Source: Rhodoferax ferrireducens
GTDB lineage: Bacteria > Pseudomonadota > Gammaproteobacteria > Burkholderiales > Burkholderiaceae_C
DNA: 57,192 bases
Assembly: GCF_003347515.1 (NCBI RefSeq)
Contig: NZ_QEII01000232.1
Coordinates: 1 to 57,192, forward strand
Direction of reading: 5' to 3'
The translations under genes were made by a program, and so were the position numbers. Positions 35,398-43,853 of the stretch are shown here, one piece after another. The notes beneath the pieces are model-generated. The model made no database searches. It saw nothing but the letters and a program-made list of their open reading frames with translations, and was not told the DNA's origin. Position 1 is the first letter of the stretch; each line of letters opens with the position of its first letter.

Positions 35398-36321
35398 CTA
35401 CTTGTTCCAACGCAGCACCAGCGGGTCGAGTCGCCGGGCTGTCTCGATCAAGCCTTTTCGCACCTCGGGGTGCAGGGTTGGAAAGGGGTGACGCGGCGCT
35501 TCGCAGGCGATGACGCCACCCTCTTTCATCAGGGCTTTGGCCGTCAGGATGCCACCCTGGCGGTTCTCGTAATTGATGAGCGGCAGCCATTGGGTGTAGG
35601 CCGCAATCGCGTCCTCACGGCGTCCGGCCAGGTAGGCGTCGACGATGGTGCGAATGCCATCGGGGTAGGCGCCACCGGTCATGGCGCCGGTGGCGCCGGC
35701 GTCCAGGTCGGGCAACAGGGTGATGGCTTCCTCGCCATCCCACGGGCCTTCGATCGCGTCGCCGCCCAAACGGATGAGCTCGCGCAGCTTGCTGGCGGCG
35801 CCGGCCGTTTCGATCTTGAAGTAGGCGACGTGCTCGATTTCTTTCGCCATGCGCGCCAGGAAGGCCGCCGACAGCACCGTGCCACTGGCGGGCGCGTCCT
35901 GCACCATGATGGGAATGTTCAAGCCATCCGACATCCGGGCATAGAACTCATAAATCAGCGGCTCGGGCACGCGGAAGGTGGCGCCGTGGTAGGGCGGCAT
36001 CACCATCACCATGGCGGCGCCCATGTCCTGCGCCCGGCGACTGCGCTCGGCGCAGACTTGCGTGCCAAAGTGCGTGGTGGTGACGATCACCGGCACGCGA
36101 CCCTTGACATGTTCCAGGATGGCTCGGGTCAGCACCTCGCGTTCATCATCGGCCAGCAAAAACTGCTCGGAAAAGTTCGCCAGGATGCACAGACCGGTGG
36201 AGCCGGCATCGATCATGAAATCGACGCAGCGCAACTGGCTCGGCAAGTCCAGCGCACCCGCCTCCGTGAAGGTGGTGGGAACGACCGGGAAGACGCCGCG
36301 GTAGGGACGTAATGCAGCCAT
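35398..36321 (-). CDS. 2-keto-3-deoxy-L-pentonate (L-arabonate) dehydratase, AraD-like (DHDPS family)
   Basis: Class I aldolase-fold enzyme of 307 residues, predicted to dehydrate and decarboxyl-free convert 2-keto-3-deoxy-L-arabonate to 2-oxoglutarate semialdehyde (EC 4.2.1.43). The sequence follows the Azospirillum AraD pattern closely in RGVFPVVPTTF, CVDFMIDAGSTGLCILANFS, PIMVQDAPASG and GDAIEGPWDGEEAITLLPD. The Schiff-base lysine is Lys169 in VAYFKIETAG. I chose the ATG at 36319-36321 because homologues start at this point; the frame continues upstream into the neighbouring gene. Five bases separate it from the dehydratase gene, and the product matches the dehydrogenase at the operon end. 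Confidence 0.86.
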   Translation of the reverse strand: MAALRPYRGVFPVVPTTFTEAGALDLPSQLRCVDFMIDAGSTGLCILANFSEQFLLADDEREVLTRAILEHVKGRVPVIVTTTHFGTQVCAERSRRAQDMGAAMVMVMPPYHGATFRVPEPLIYEFYARMSDGLNIPIMVQDAPASGTVLSAAFLARMAKEIEHVAYFKIETAGAASKLRELIRLGGDAIEGPWDGEEAITLLPDLDAGATGAMTGGAYPDGIRTIVDAYLAGRREDAIAAYTQWLPLINYENRQGGILTAKALMKEGGVIACEAPRHPFPTLHPEVRKGLIETARRLDPLVLRWNK

Positions 36322-36326
36322 GGTCT

Positions 36327-37499
36327 TCACTCGATGATGTTGAACTGGTCGAGGAACTCGGTCTTGAGCGTCAGGCCCAGACCCGGCTTGTTGTCCTCGA
36401 GCTGCACAAAGCCGTTCTCGGCCACGGGCTCGCCATCGAAGATGTAATAGAACAGCTCGTTGCCGACTTCCACGTCGTGCATCGGGAAGTACTCGCTCAT
36501 GGGCGAGGCCAGCGTGCTCATGGTCAGGTGGTAGTTGTGCATCTGGCCGGCGTGCGGAATCACCGGCACGCTGTAGGCCTCGCACAGCGCATTGATCTTG
36601 TGCGCGGCCGTGATGCCGCCGACGCGGTTGGTGTCGTACTGCACCACGCTCACGGCTTTTTTGTCCAGCAACTGTTTAAAGCCATAGAGGCTGAATTCAT
36701 GCTCGCCGCCCGAGATCGGGATGCTGGTGAGCTGGTTCAGTTCGGCGTAGCCGTCGATGTCGTCGGCAATCACCGGCTCTTCGAGCCAGCGCGGCTCGAA
36801 CTTCTCCAGCTTGGGCAGCATGCGCTTGGCGTACTCCAGGTTCCAGCCCATGTAGCACTCCAGCATCAGGTCGTTGTCGTAACCAATGACTTCGCGAATG
36901 GCTTCGACCGCTTTCAGGTTTTCAGCCACGCCTTTTTGCAGGTGCGCCGGGCCGTAGCCGAAGCGGGTCTTGAACGCGGTGAAGCCCTGGTCGAGAAACT
37001 TCTGGGCCTCGAGCTGCATTTCCTTGATGTCGGTGCGGTAGAGCTTGGAGTAGTAGCAGGGAATTTTTTCCTTGGTGCGCCCGCCCAGCAGCTTGAACAC
37101 CGGCTTGTTGACCGACTTGCCCAGGATGTCCCAGATCGCCAGGTCAATCGCCGAGATCGCGGCCATGGTCACACCCTTGCGGCCCCAGGCGTGCGTGGCG
37201 CGGTACATGCGCTGCCACAGGTATTCGTAGTCCCACGGGTCCTGGCCCAGCACCAGCGGCGTGAGGTACTGGTCGATGATGGCTTTGGCGATGGCCGGTG
37301 CCAGCGCCACATTGCCCAGGCCGATGATGCCGTCATCGGTTTCGATCTCCACCACCGTCCAGGAGTGGAAGCGGAAGGTGCTCATGGATTCGGTTTTGGA
37401 GTACACCAAGTCCATGGCGTTGGAGCAGAAGTTGCCTTGGGGTGGAACGGTCTTGCCTTTCCACTCGAACACGCGGGCGCGTACGGATTTGATTTTCAT
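36327..37499 (-). CDS. Enolase-superfamily acid-sugar dehydratase (RhmD/L-lyxonate dehydratase type)
   Basis: Mandelate-racemase-family enzyme of 390 residues that removes water from an acid sugar to give a 2-keto-3-deoxy acid. The three Mg2+ ligands are visible as Glu214 (LECYMGW), Glu240 (RWLEEPV) and Glu266 (GGEHEF); His316 (IPHAGQ) with Asp289 (QYDTNRVGG) can serve as the general base. The GGEHEF and IPHAG features and [15 protein letters not shown] match the rhamnonate-dehydratase-like subgroup. Since the next enzyme takes a keto-deoxy-L-pentonate, L-lyxonate or L-arabonate is a better substrate guess than rhamnonate. The exact sugar cannot be read from the sequence. Confidence 0.83.
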   Translation of the reverse strand: MKIKSVRARVFEWKGKTVPPQGNFCSNAMDLVYSKTESMSTFRFHSWTVVEIETDDGIIGLGNVALAPAIAKAIIDQYLTPLVLGQDPWDYEYLWQRMYRATHAWGRKGVTMAAISAIDLAIWDILGKSVNKPVFKLLGGRTKEKIPCYYSKLYRTDIKEMQLEAQKFLDQGFTAFKTRFGYGPAHLQKGVAENLKAVEAIREVIGYDNDLMLECYMGWNLEYAKRMLPKLEKFEPRWLEEPVIADDIDGYAELNQLTSIPISGGEHEFSLYGFKQLLDKKAVSVVQYDTNRVGGITAAHKINALCEAYSVPVIPHAGQMHNYHLTMSTLASPMSEYFPMHDVEVGNELFYYIFDGEPVAENGFVQLEDNKPGLGLTLKTEFLDQFNIIE

Positions 37500-37514
37500 A
37501 TTGAAGTTCAGGAG

Positions 37515-38543
37515 TTAGGAGTTGGAGGTTTGCAAACGCGCCGCACCCATGCGGCACGCAATTCGGAAGGCGTTGAGAGTGGCGTTCACATCGGCCACAC
37601 CCTGGCCGGCAATGTCAAACGCCGTGCCATGCGCGGGCGTGGTGATGGGCACCGGCAAGCCACCCTGCACCGTGACACCCTTGCTGAAACCAAGCAGCTT
37701 GATGGCGATCTGGCCCTGGTCGTGGTACATGGTGACGATGGCCTGGTACTGGCCGTCAACAGCCTTCAGGAAAATCGTGTCAGCAGGAAACGGACCATCA
37801 ACCGGGATGCCACTGGCGCGCAGCTCGCGCACCGCCGGCTCGATGATGTCGATTTCTTCTCGTCCGCAGACGCCGCCGTCGCCGCCGTGCGGATTGAAGG
37901 CCGCCACCGCGACTTTGGGCTGCGCCGTGCCGCTGGCCTGCAGGGACAGGTAGATCAGCCGGGTCGCCTCCACGATGCGTTGCTGGCTCAGAACGGCGGC
38001 CGCGTCCTTGAGCGGAATGTGCGAGGACACGCGCGAGGTCCACAAGTCGCCCAGCGTGTTGAACTCGCAAAAGTAACCGGTGACGCCCAGGTACTCGGCA
38101 AAGTGGTGCAACTCGTCTTCGTGCTGGAGGCCACCCAGCTTCATCGCCTGCTTGTTCAGCGGCGCAAAGCAGATGGCATCGACCTCGCCGCGCTTGGCAC
38201 CATCCATGCACAGATTGAGCACCTGCAACACCGACGCGCCACACGCGGCCAGCGCCTGGCTGCGCTGCACCTGTTCCGGGCGAATCGTGTCCACCGCCAG
38301 AAAAGCCGGCAGCGTCTGGTCAGGGCGCGCACGCACCTCGGCCAGGCTGGCCACGGCTTGCGTGGCCACCGTGAGCCCGGCCGTTTTTTGGCCCTCTTGC
38401 CAGAGCCAGGGGTCGCCCACCAGCACGATGTTGGCGCCGGTCGTGATGTGGGGCTGGCTCAAGAGTTTGGCGATCAGCTCCGGGCCGATGCCTGCGGCAT
38501 CGCCCAGGGTCAGCGCCACGACGGGCATGTTTTGGGTACTCAT
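37515..38543 (-). CDS. PdxA-family dehydrogenase (PdxA2-like)
   Basis: NAD-dependent oxidative decarboxylase of the 4-hydroxythreonine-4-phosphate dehydrogenase family, 342 residues. Conserved blocks are LTLGDAAGIGPELIAKLL (GDPAGIGPE in PdxA), CFAPLNKQAMKLGG, HEDELHHFAEYLGVTG and VTMYHDQGQIAIKLLGF, with the metal-binding His and Asp residues. PdxA2 proteins act on sugar-acid phosphates such as D-threonate or D-erythronate 4-phosphate, normally with a partner kinase of the DUF1537 family. No such kinase is in this window. Here it lies between a Bug protein and an acid-sugar dehydratase, so its substrate is uncertain. Confidence 0.82.
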   Translation of the reverse strand: MSTQNMPVVALTLGDAAGIGPELIAKLLSQPHITTGANIVLVGDPWLWQEGQKTAGLTVATQAVASLAEVRARPDQTLPAFLAVDTIRPEQVQRSQALAACGASVLQVLNLCMDGAKRGEVDAICFAPLNKQAMKLGGLQHEDELHHFAEYLGVTGYFCEFNTLGDLWTSRVSSHIPLKDAAAVLSQQRIVEATRLIYLSLQASGTAQPKVAVAAFNPHGGDGGVCGREEIDIIEPAVRELRASGIPVDGPFPADTIFLKAVDGQYQAIVTMYHDQGQIAIKLLGFSKGVTVQGGLPVPITTPAHGTAFDIAGQGVADVNATLNAFRIACRMGAARLQTSNS

Positions 38544-38550
38544 GGTTTGT

Positions 38551-39513
38551 TCATTCCAGTTTGATGTTTTTCTTGGCGATCAGGTCGCCGTAGCGCTTGT
38601 TTTCATCGGTGTGAAACTGCGCGAATTGGGCCTGCGTCATGGGCGTCAGATCGGCCCCGATGGCGCCCAGACGGGCTTGGGTTTCGGGCATGGCCAGCAC
38701 TTTGCTGACCTCGGCGTGCACGCGTTCCTGCACGGCCTTCGGCGTGGACACGGGCATGTAAATGCCATACCAGGCACTCATCTCCACACCCTTCAGGCCG
38801 GCCTCGGCCATGGTGGGCACATTGGGCAGCTGCGGATTGCGCTTCGCGCTGGCCACCGCCAGTGGCTTCATGCGCCCGTTCTTGATGTGACCAATCACCG
38901 AGGGCATGGTGTCAAAACTCAGTTGCACCTCGCCACTGATCAAATCCACCAGCGCGGGTCCACTGCCGCGGTAAGGGATGTGCGTGATGAAAACACCGGC
39001 CTGGTCCTTGAACAACTCGGCGGCAATGTGCTGGGTGCTGCCAGCGCCGCTGGTGGCGTAGTTCAATTTGCCGGGACGGCTCTTGGCCAGCTTGATCAGG
39101 GACTGCACGGAATCCACCGGCAGCGCGTTGTTGACCACCAGCACATTGGGCACGGCGCCGACAAACACCACGGGCACCAGGTCCTTGTTATTGTCATAGC
39201 CGAGTTTGAGCAGGTGCGGTGCAATCGCATGGGCGGTGGACACGCCCATCACCATGGTATGACCGTCGGTGGACTTGGCGGTCAGGTCGGCGGCCAGTGT
39301 GTTGGATGCGCCAGGGCGGTTTTCCGCCAGCACGGGCTGCTTCAGCAACGGGCCGAGCCGATCGGCCACGGCGCGGGCCATGGCGTCGGTGCCACCGCCG
39401 GGGGACGAGCCGACCAAAATCCGCACGGGTTTGGTGGGCCATTCCTGCGCACTTGCCATGCCGGAAGCCAAGGCGGACCAGCCCAGGACAATTGCGATTG
39501 CCAGAGTTTTCAT
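38551..39513 (-). CDS. Bug/TctC-type periplasmic solute-binding protein
   Basis: Tripartite tricarboxylate receptor (Bug family), 320 residues with a signal peptide MKTLAIAIVLGWSALASGM ending at SAQ. The family motifs are EWPTKPVRILVGSSPGGGTD, ENRPGASNTLAADLTAKS and KLNYATSGAGSTQHIAAELF. No TctA or TctB permease genes are in the window, so this receptor is an orphan, as is common in Burkholderiales. The ATG at 39511-39513 has GGAGACAA before it; an in-frame start at 39585 is unnecessary. It is the first gene of the operon and faces the LysR gene. Confidence 0.88.
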   Translation of the reverse strand: MKTLAIAIVLGWSALASGMASAQEWPTKPVRILVGSSPGGGTDAMARAVADRLGPLLKQPVLAENRPGASNTLAADLTAKSTDGHTMVMGVSTAHAIAPHLLKLGYDNNKDLVPVVFVGAVPNVLVVNNALPVDSVQSLIKLAKSRPGKLNYATSGAGSTQHIAAELFKDQAGVFITHIPYRGSGPALVDLISGEVQLSFDTMPSVIGHIKNGRMKPLAVASAKRNPQLPNVPTMAEAGLKGVEMSAWYGIYMPVSTPKAVQERVHAEVSKVLAMPETQARLGAIGADLTPMTQAQFAQFHTDENKRYGDLIAKKNIKLE

Positions 39514-39608
39514 CGTTGTCTCCGTTGTACCCACGCCGAGAGAGGGTGGGCTTATGGGCTGGATACTAGGTGTCAAATAGATCAACGTAAATTGAATGTT
39601 TACTAAGT

Positions 39609-39631
39609 ATTGATATCATTTGGTTATCAAT
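39609..39631. promoter_or_regulatory. LysR operator candidate of the acid-sugar operon
   Basis: ATTGATA (39609-39615) and TATCAAT (39625-39631) are perfect inverted repeats separated by 9 bp, in the gap between the divergent Bug and lysR genes and overlapping the lysR start codon. This shape suits a LysR-type site and autorepression. Confidence 0.55.
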
Positions 39632-40562
39632 GAACCCGAACGATCCCATCCCTCAACTGCTGAATCGCCTGCGCATGCGGCAGGTTTCGCTGCTCCTGGC
39701 CATCGAACAACACGGCACCTTGCGCGGCGCCTCGGAGGCGCTGGGCCTGACCCAGCCCGGTGCCACCAAAATGCTGCACGAACTGGAAGACACCATAGGA
39801 CACCCGTTGTTTGACCGAGTCGGTCGCGGTCTGCAGATCACCACATCCGGGCAATGCGTGCTCAGCTACTTCCGGGGCATGCGCGGCACCATGGAGGCCC
39901 TCAGCCGGGAACTGCAGGAACTCAAACTGGGCAGCGCCGGCAAGTTGTTCATCGGCAGCATCATGGCGGCCTCCCCTTCCCACCTGACCCATGCGCTGAT
40001 TGAAATCAAGAAGCTGTTTCCGCTGCTGTCCATCGAGATCGTTGTGGGCACCAGCGACCACCTGGTGAAGTTGCTGCAGGAAGGCGCGCTTGACCTGGTG
40101 ATCGGGCGCACGATTGGCCTGCCGGCCCGGGACTACGACTTTCGGCCGATCGCCGACGAAGCGCTGGCGGTGATCGTGTCGCAGACGCATCCGTTGACGG
40201 GCACCAGGTCGGTACCGTTCCAGGCCATGCTGCGATTCCCCTGGATATTGCAGCCCTCGGGCAGCCCGATGCGGGACGTGATGGAGAAGGAGTTCGGCAT
40301 GCACAACGCCCCCATCCCCAAAGGCCTGATCGAGACAGCCTCGATCCTGACAACGACCAACCTGATTGCGCAGTCCGAGATGATTGCGGTGATTCCGGAC
40401 TCCGTGGCCTCGCGCTACCAGCGCCACAAACTGCTCACCATCCTGCCGTACACCATCCAGAATTCCCTCGCCGCCTACGGCAGCATCGTGCGCCGGGACC
40501 GGCCCCAGAGTCTGGCGACGGCCCGGTTTCTGGCCCTGTTGCATGGCAGTGACGCCGGCTGA
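39630..40562 (+). CDS. LysR family regulator of the acid-sugar operon (GbpR-like)
   Basis: LysR-type regulator of 310 residues. The N-terminal region MRQVSLLLAIEQHGTLRGAS then EALGLTQPGATKMLHELEDT is typical of the GbpR/GalR-like group that senses sugars or sugar acids. The C-terminal effector domain has FIGSIMAASPSHLTHALIEI and IEIVVGTSDHLVKLL. It is divergent from the 11-gene operon, with 116 bp between the start codons and an inverted repeat at the lysR start. It is likely an activator of that operon in response to the acid sugar or its keto-deoxy product. Confidence 0.9.
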   Translation: MNPNDPIPQLLNRLRMRQVSLLLAIEQHGTLRGASEALGLTQPGATKMLHELEDTIGHPLFDRVGRGLQITTSGQCVLSYFRGMRGTMEALSRELQELKLGSAGKLFIGSIMAASPSHLTHALIEIKKLFPLLSIEIVVGTSDHLVKLLQEGALDLVIGRTIGLPARDYDFRPIADEALAVIVSQTHPLTGTRSVPFQAMLRFPWILQPSGSPMRDVMEKEFGMHNAPIPKGLIETASILTTTNLIAQSEMIAVIPDSVASRYQRHKLLTILPYTIQNSLAAYGSIVRRDRPQSLATARFLALLHGSDAG

Positions 40563-40721
40563 CTCACGCCTCTCAATCCTGCTGATGACGCGGAGCTCGT
40601 CGATGAACAACGGCCTGCGTTTTCATTGAGGATTCGCAACGAAATCGGTGGCCCGAAAGCTATAGTGAAGTCGTACGTTGTGAGGATTGCGAAAGCGAAC
40701 CGGAGGCGTACGGAGCTGGGG

Positions 40722-40858
40722 GGTTCAAGTAATTGAGCCAAGTTTTGGTGCTCGGCACCATGACGGATGAGAGCGTCCCCAGACGTGTCAACCTGACGAA
40801 CTGACCCGGGGTTCTCACCACAACCGCCAGCCCCTGAAAAGGCTGGCGGGTCTGTTTC
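40722..40858 (+). ncRNA. Structured intergenic sequence, possible ncRNA or leader
   Basis: The 312-bp gap 40563-40874 has no convincing gene. It holds at least three hairpins on the plus strand: GGTTCAA-GTAA-TTGAGCC (40722-40739, a GNRA-type tetraloop with one G-U pair), TGGTGC-TCG-GCACCA (40746-40760), and CCGCCAGCC/GGCTGGCGG with an 8-nt loop (40824-40849), followed by GTCTGTTT. A possible -10, TATAGT, is at 40661-40666 without a good -35. This could be a leader of the following gene or a small RNA. Confidence 0.35.
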
Positions 40859-40874
40859 AAGGCCACGCTTTCAT

Positions 40875-41912
40875 ATGCCCGACATTGAGGCCAAGCTCAG
40901 GTTCTTGCAAGCATCCGAAAGCTACGGCGGCTCCCATCAAGATCTGGAATGCATTGAGACCCACATGTCGTGGGTTTTTCTGGTGGGCCAGCAAGTTTTC
41001 AAACTCAAAAAAGCGGTTTGCTTTCCTTTCCTCGACTTCACCACCCTGCAGGCGCGGGAATTCTATTGCCGGGAAGAAGTGCGGCTAAATGGGCGCATGG
41101 CGCCGGGCGTGTATCTCGGCGTGGTGGCGCTGCAGTGGTGCGACGACGCCTTCTCGCTGGTGCCCGACGCGCAACTACCCGCCCCTGGCGAGACCGTCGA
41201 CTGGCTGGTCTTGATGCGGCGACTGCCGCCCGATCGGATGCTTGACCGATTGATGGCGAGCCAGCAACTGGTGCCGCCGGATATTGAAGCCCTGGTTAAT
41301 GTGCTGGGCGCATTTTTTCGCTCCGCACCGATCGCATCCGTCAGCGCGGACGACTACCTGGCCCGCTTCCAGTATGAGCAGGCATCAACCCGTGAGGTCT
41401 TGCTGCGCCCGCAATTTCAGCTTCGGGATGCAACGCTGGCCATTGAACGCCTTGGCGAAGCCATCAACCAGGGCGCCGATTTGTTACGCGAACGCGCGGC
41501 CGGCCAGCATGTGCGGGATGGGCACGGCGATCTGCGTCCGGAACATGTCTGCCTGCTACGGCCGCCCGTGGTGATTGACTGCCTGGAATTCAACGCCCAA
41601 TTGCGCCAGGTCGACCCGCTTGATGAAATCGCCTATCTGAGCCTGGAATGTGCCATGGCGGGCGCACCATGGATTGGCCCGCAACTCATGTCCGGCATCT
41701 CCCACGCACTGAACGACCGCCCTCACCCCGCCTTGCTACACTTTTATACCGCGCACCGTGCCTTGGTGCGCGCCCGGCTGGCGATGGCGCATTTGCTGGA
41801 CCCACAACCGCGTTTGCCTGAAAAGTGGACGCCGTTGACACAGAGGTACATCGCGCGTGCCCTGGCGGCCAGCGAGGCCTTTAGCGCAGCCATGTCGCAT
41901 GACTCGCCTTGA
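40875..41912 (+). CDS. COG2187-type protein with aminoglycoside-phosphotransferase-like kinase fold
   Basis: Cytosolic protein of 345 residues related to the COG2187 family (aminoglycoside phosphotransferase fold). The N-terminal lobe has THMSWVFLVGQQVFKLKKAV with a kinase-type lysine, and the catalytic region reads HVRDGHGDLRPEHVCLL with VIDCLEFNAQLRQVDPLDEI (HGD and DxxxF-like metal-binding loop). Many relatives carry a fused ATPase domain after this; this one ends without it. It overlaps the convergent PRPP-synthetase-like gene by 32 bp at the 3' ends. The phosphoacceptor is unknown. Confidence 0.8.
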   Translation: MPDIEAKLRFLQASESYGGSHQDLECIETHMSWVFLVGQQVFKLKKAVCFPFLDFTTLQAREFYCREEVRLNGRMAPGVYLGVVALQWCDDAFSLVPDAQLPAPGETVDWLVLMRRLPPDRMLDRLMASQQLVPPDIEALVNVLGAFFRSAPIASVSADDYLARFQYEQASTREVLLRPQFQLRDATLAIERLGEAINQGADLLRERAAGQHVRDGHGDLRPEHVCLLRPPVVIDCLEFNAQLRQVDPLDEIAYLSLECAMAGAPWIGPQLMSGISHALNDRPHPALLHFYTAHRALVRARLAMAHLLDPQPRLPEKWTPLTQRYIARALAASEAFSAAMSHDSP

Positions 41913-42840
41913 TGGCCAGTGCAAACAGCCAGGCCGCCGATGCACAAACGAGCTTGCCACGCACCGCACCGGTCGGAGGCAGCCGGAATGCCGGCACGCT
42001 GTCCGTCACGATGATTTTCGAAATGCTGTCATCCGCCAGTGCATCCGCCGCCGAACCGATGAAGAGGCCATGCGCGGCACAGGCCACCACCTCGGTCGCC
42101 CCCGCCAGGCGTAGCGCGACCGCAGCACGCCGCAGGGTGTCGCCGCTGGCGATGAGGTCGTCAATCAACAACACCGTCATGCCAGACACATCGCCGGCCA
42201 CCAGCTTGTCACTGCTGACCACGCCCGCACTGCGGCGCTTGTCGACCATGGCAAAGCCGACCGGGCGCTGAAGTGTCTTCTCCAGCGATTCACGCCAGAG
42301 TTGGGCACGTTTCACGCCCCCGGGGTCAGGCGAGGCCACCGCCAGCGCGTCCTGGCCAACCAGGTCGGCGACCAGCCGGTCGAAGGCGTGGTGCGCTTCA
42401 AGGTGCATGGTCGGGCAACGAAAGGCGTTCTGGAACGCCGCCACGTTGTGGGCCTCCAACACGATCAGCTGCGAGGTGCCGACGGCCTCGAACAACTGGG
42501 CCACACAACGCAGCGTGACCGGATCGAATGGTTTGGTCTGCCGGTCTTTGCGGGCGTAGGCGAGATAGGGCACCACCGCCGTGGTGCGCGCCGCGCCGTG
42601 CTCGCGCAAGGTGGCAATGAACATCCAGAGCTGCATCAGCTTGTCATGCGGGCTGTTCTGCGGATCGCCGTACAGGCTGTGAATGACGTAAGCATCACTG
42701 CCGCGCGGGTCCATCAGTGGCCTGAGCTTGTGCTCACCATCCTCAAAGCCGCGATTCTCATGCGGCGCCAGCGACACCCCCAGATTGGCGGCCAGTCCGC
42801 GCGCAAACGTGGCATCGGCGTCCAGCGAAAAAAGCATCAT
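41881..42840 (-). CDS. Ribose-phosphate pyrophosphokinase-like protein (divergent)
   Basis: PRPP-synthetase-family protein of 319 residues, beyond the housekeeping copy expected elsewhere. The C-terminal PRPP loop VLLIDDLIASGDTL and the DKRR motif (VDKRRSAG) are retained. The usual ATP-region sequence DLHADQIQGFF is replaced by EAHNVAAFQNAF, so the active site is altered. Other blocks are FEDGEHKLRPL and PYLAYARKDRQTKPFDP. Two adjacent ATGs (MM) follow AAGGG. It is 12 bp after the DHH gene on the same strand and likely co-transcribed. It may make a different pyrophosphorylated sugar or only regulate. Confidence 0.82.
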   Translation of the reverse strand: MMLFSLDADATFARGLAANLGVSLAPHENRGFEDGEHKLRPLMDPRGSDAYVIHSLYGDPQNSPHDKLMQLWMFIATLREHGAARTTAVVPYLAYARKDRQTKPFDPVTLRCVAQLFEAVGTSQLIVLEAHNVAAFQNAFRCPTMHLEAHHAFDRLVADLVGQDALAVASPDPGGVKRAQLWRESLEKTLQRPVGFAMVDKRRSAGVVSSDKLVAGDVSGMTVLLIDDLIASGDTLRRAAVALRLAGATEVVACAAHGLFIGSAADALADDSISKIIVTDSVPAFRLPPTGAVRGKLVCASAAWLFALAIKASHATWLR

Positions 42841-42852
42841 CCCTTGACCCTT

Positions 42853-43833
42853 TCATGAATGGCCTACAGCCGCCGGCAAGTTTCCCCACGGAGTGCCTGA
42901 AAACTCCTCCACGAAGCGCTCCAGCTGTTGCGCCGGCAAATGATCGATGCCCGCCGCCCCGCCCCGTCCATCGCCCCCATAACGGCGACAAAACTCCGCC
43001 GCGCCCACCGGCGCATTCACGGGCGCGCGCACGCTGACGAGGTAGTCACCCAAGGCCGTGGCTGTCAGCAAGGCATGGGCAAACTGGGGATGCGCCGCGG
43101 CGAGAACGTTGATAAAGCTGCCGGACACGCGCCGGCTCCATGGCGCATCCGGCAGAACGTAGACGCGCACCTGCGCGTTCTGCAAAGACGGGCGCAAGGT
43201 TTGCGCCCGTCGCAGATCGCTTTGGCGCCGGTCGTCAAGCTCCTGTCCAATGAATTCGTGTTCCAGAAACATCAGAGGATCCGGATAGCGAACGAGAAGT
43301 TCATACAGCTGCGCCGGTGCGATATGTACATCCTCCTCGCTGTCGCCATAGGCGTTGTAGTTGATCGACTCGCCCAAGATTTGCAGGCGCCTGCGGTCGT
43401 CAAAAGACAAACCCAATGCCACGGCCAGGCCCTCGGCCACGCCGGTCAGGTTGTCGCCATAAGCGCCGACCACGGCCCACGCCCGAAACCGCCCGCCTAG
43501 GTAGTGATCCACCAGCAGACTGGTGCAGGTGTTGCTGGCCACGTCAATATGCGTCTCCAGCAGCGGATGCAGCGGGATGTCGTCCACCTGGTGATGATCG
43601 AAGTAGCGCACCGACACACCGTCCTCCAGCAAGCGCAGCAGCGCTGGCCGGTTGCGCCGCAGGGACAGATCGCACACCAGCACATGGTCGCCGCGCCCGG
43701 CCTGGACCCGCTCCAGTAGCTCAATGTCGCGTTTCAGTCCGGTGATCAACTGGGCCGCCTGCGGCTCGTGCAAGCGCCACTGCACGACGGAACACAGGCC
43801 GTCGGCATCGCCATTGCATACATCGATGTGCAT
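42853..43833 (-). CDS. DHH family phosphoesterase
   Basis: Metal-dependent phosphoesterase-like protein of 326 residues. Motifs I-IV of the DHH domain are visible as CNGDADGLCSVVQW, VCDLSLRRNRP, YFDHHQVDDIPL (DHH) and VVGAYGDNLTG. The C-terminal domain ends with SFINVLAAAHPQFAHALLT and a glycine-rich GGDGRGGAAGIDHLP that resembles DHHA1. These families include RecJ nuclease and nanoRNases, but this short form without other domains matches neither well. The ribosome-binding site is GGGGAG. It lies between the FAD oxidoreductase and the PRPP-synthetase-like gene. Confidence 0.85.
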   Translation of the reverse strand: MHIDVCNGDADGLCSVVQWRLHEPQAAQLITGLKRDIELLERVQAGRGDHVLVCDLSLRRNRPALLRLLEDGVSVRYFDHHQVDDIPLHPLLETHIDVASNTCTSLLVDHYLGGRFRAWAVVGAYGDNLTGVAEGLAVALGLSFDDRRRLQILGESINYNAYGDSEEDVHIAPAQLYELLVRYPDPLMFLEHEFIGQELDDRRQSDLRRAQTLRPSLQNAQVRVYVLPDAPWSRRVSGSFINVLAAAHPQFAHALLTATALGDYLVSVRAPVNAPVGAAEFCRRYGGDGRGGAAGIDHLPAQQLERFVEEFSGTPWGNLPAAVGHS

Positions 43834-43853
43834 TTTTTATCTCCCCATTCAAC

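Noticed and set aside
36312..38564. 750-codon open frame opposite the dehydratase and pdxA-like genes
   Set aside because: Crosses two well-supported genes on the other strand and shows only shadow composition.
40612..40732. Open frame ending CEDCESEPEAYGAGGFK before a stop
   Set aside because: No start codon or ribosome-binding site in about 38 codons; probably chance, although the CxxC is suggestive.
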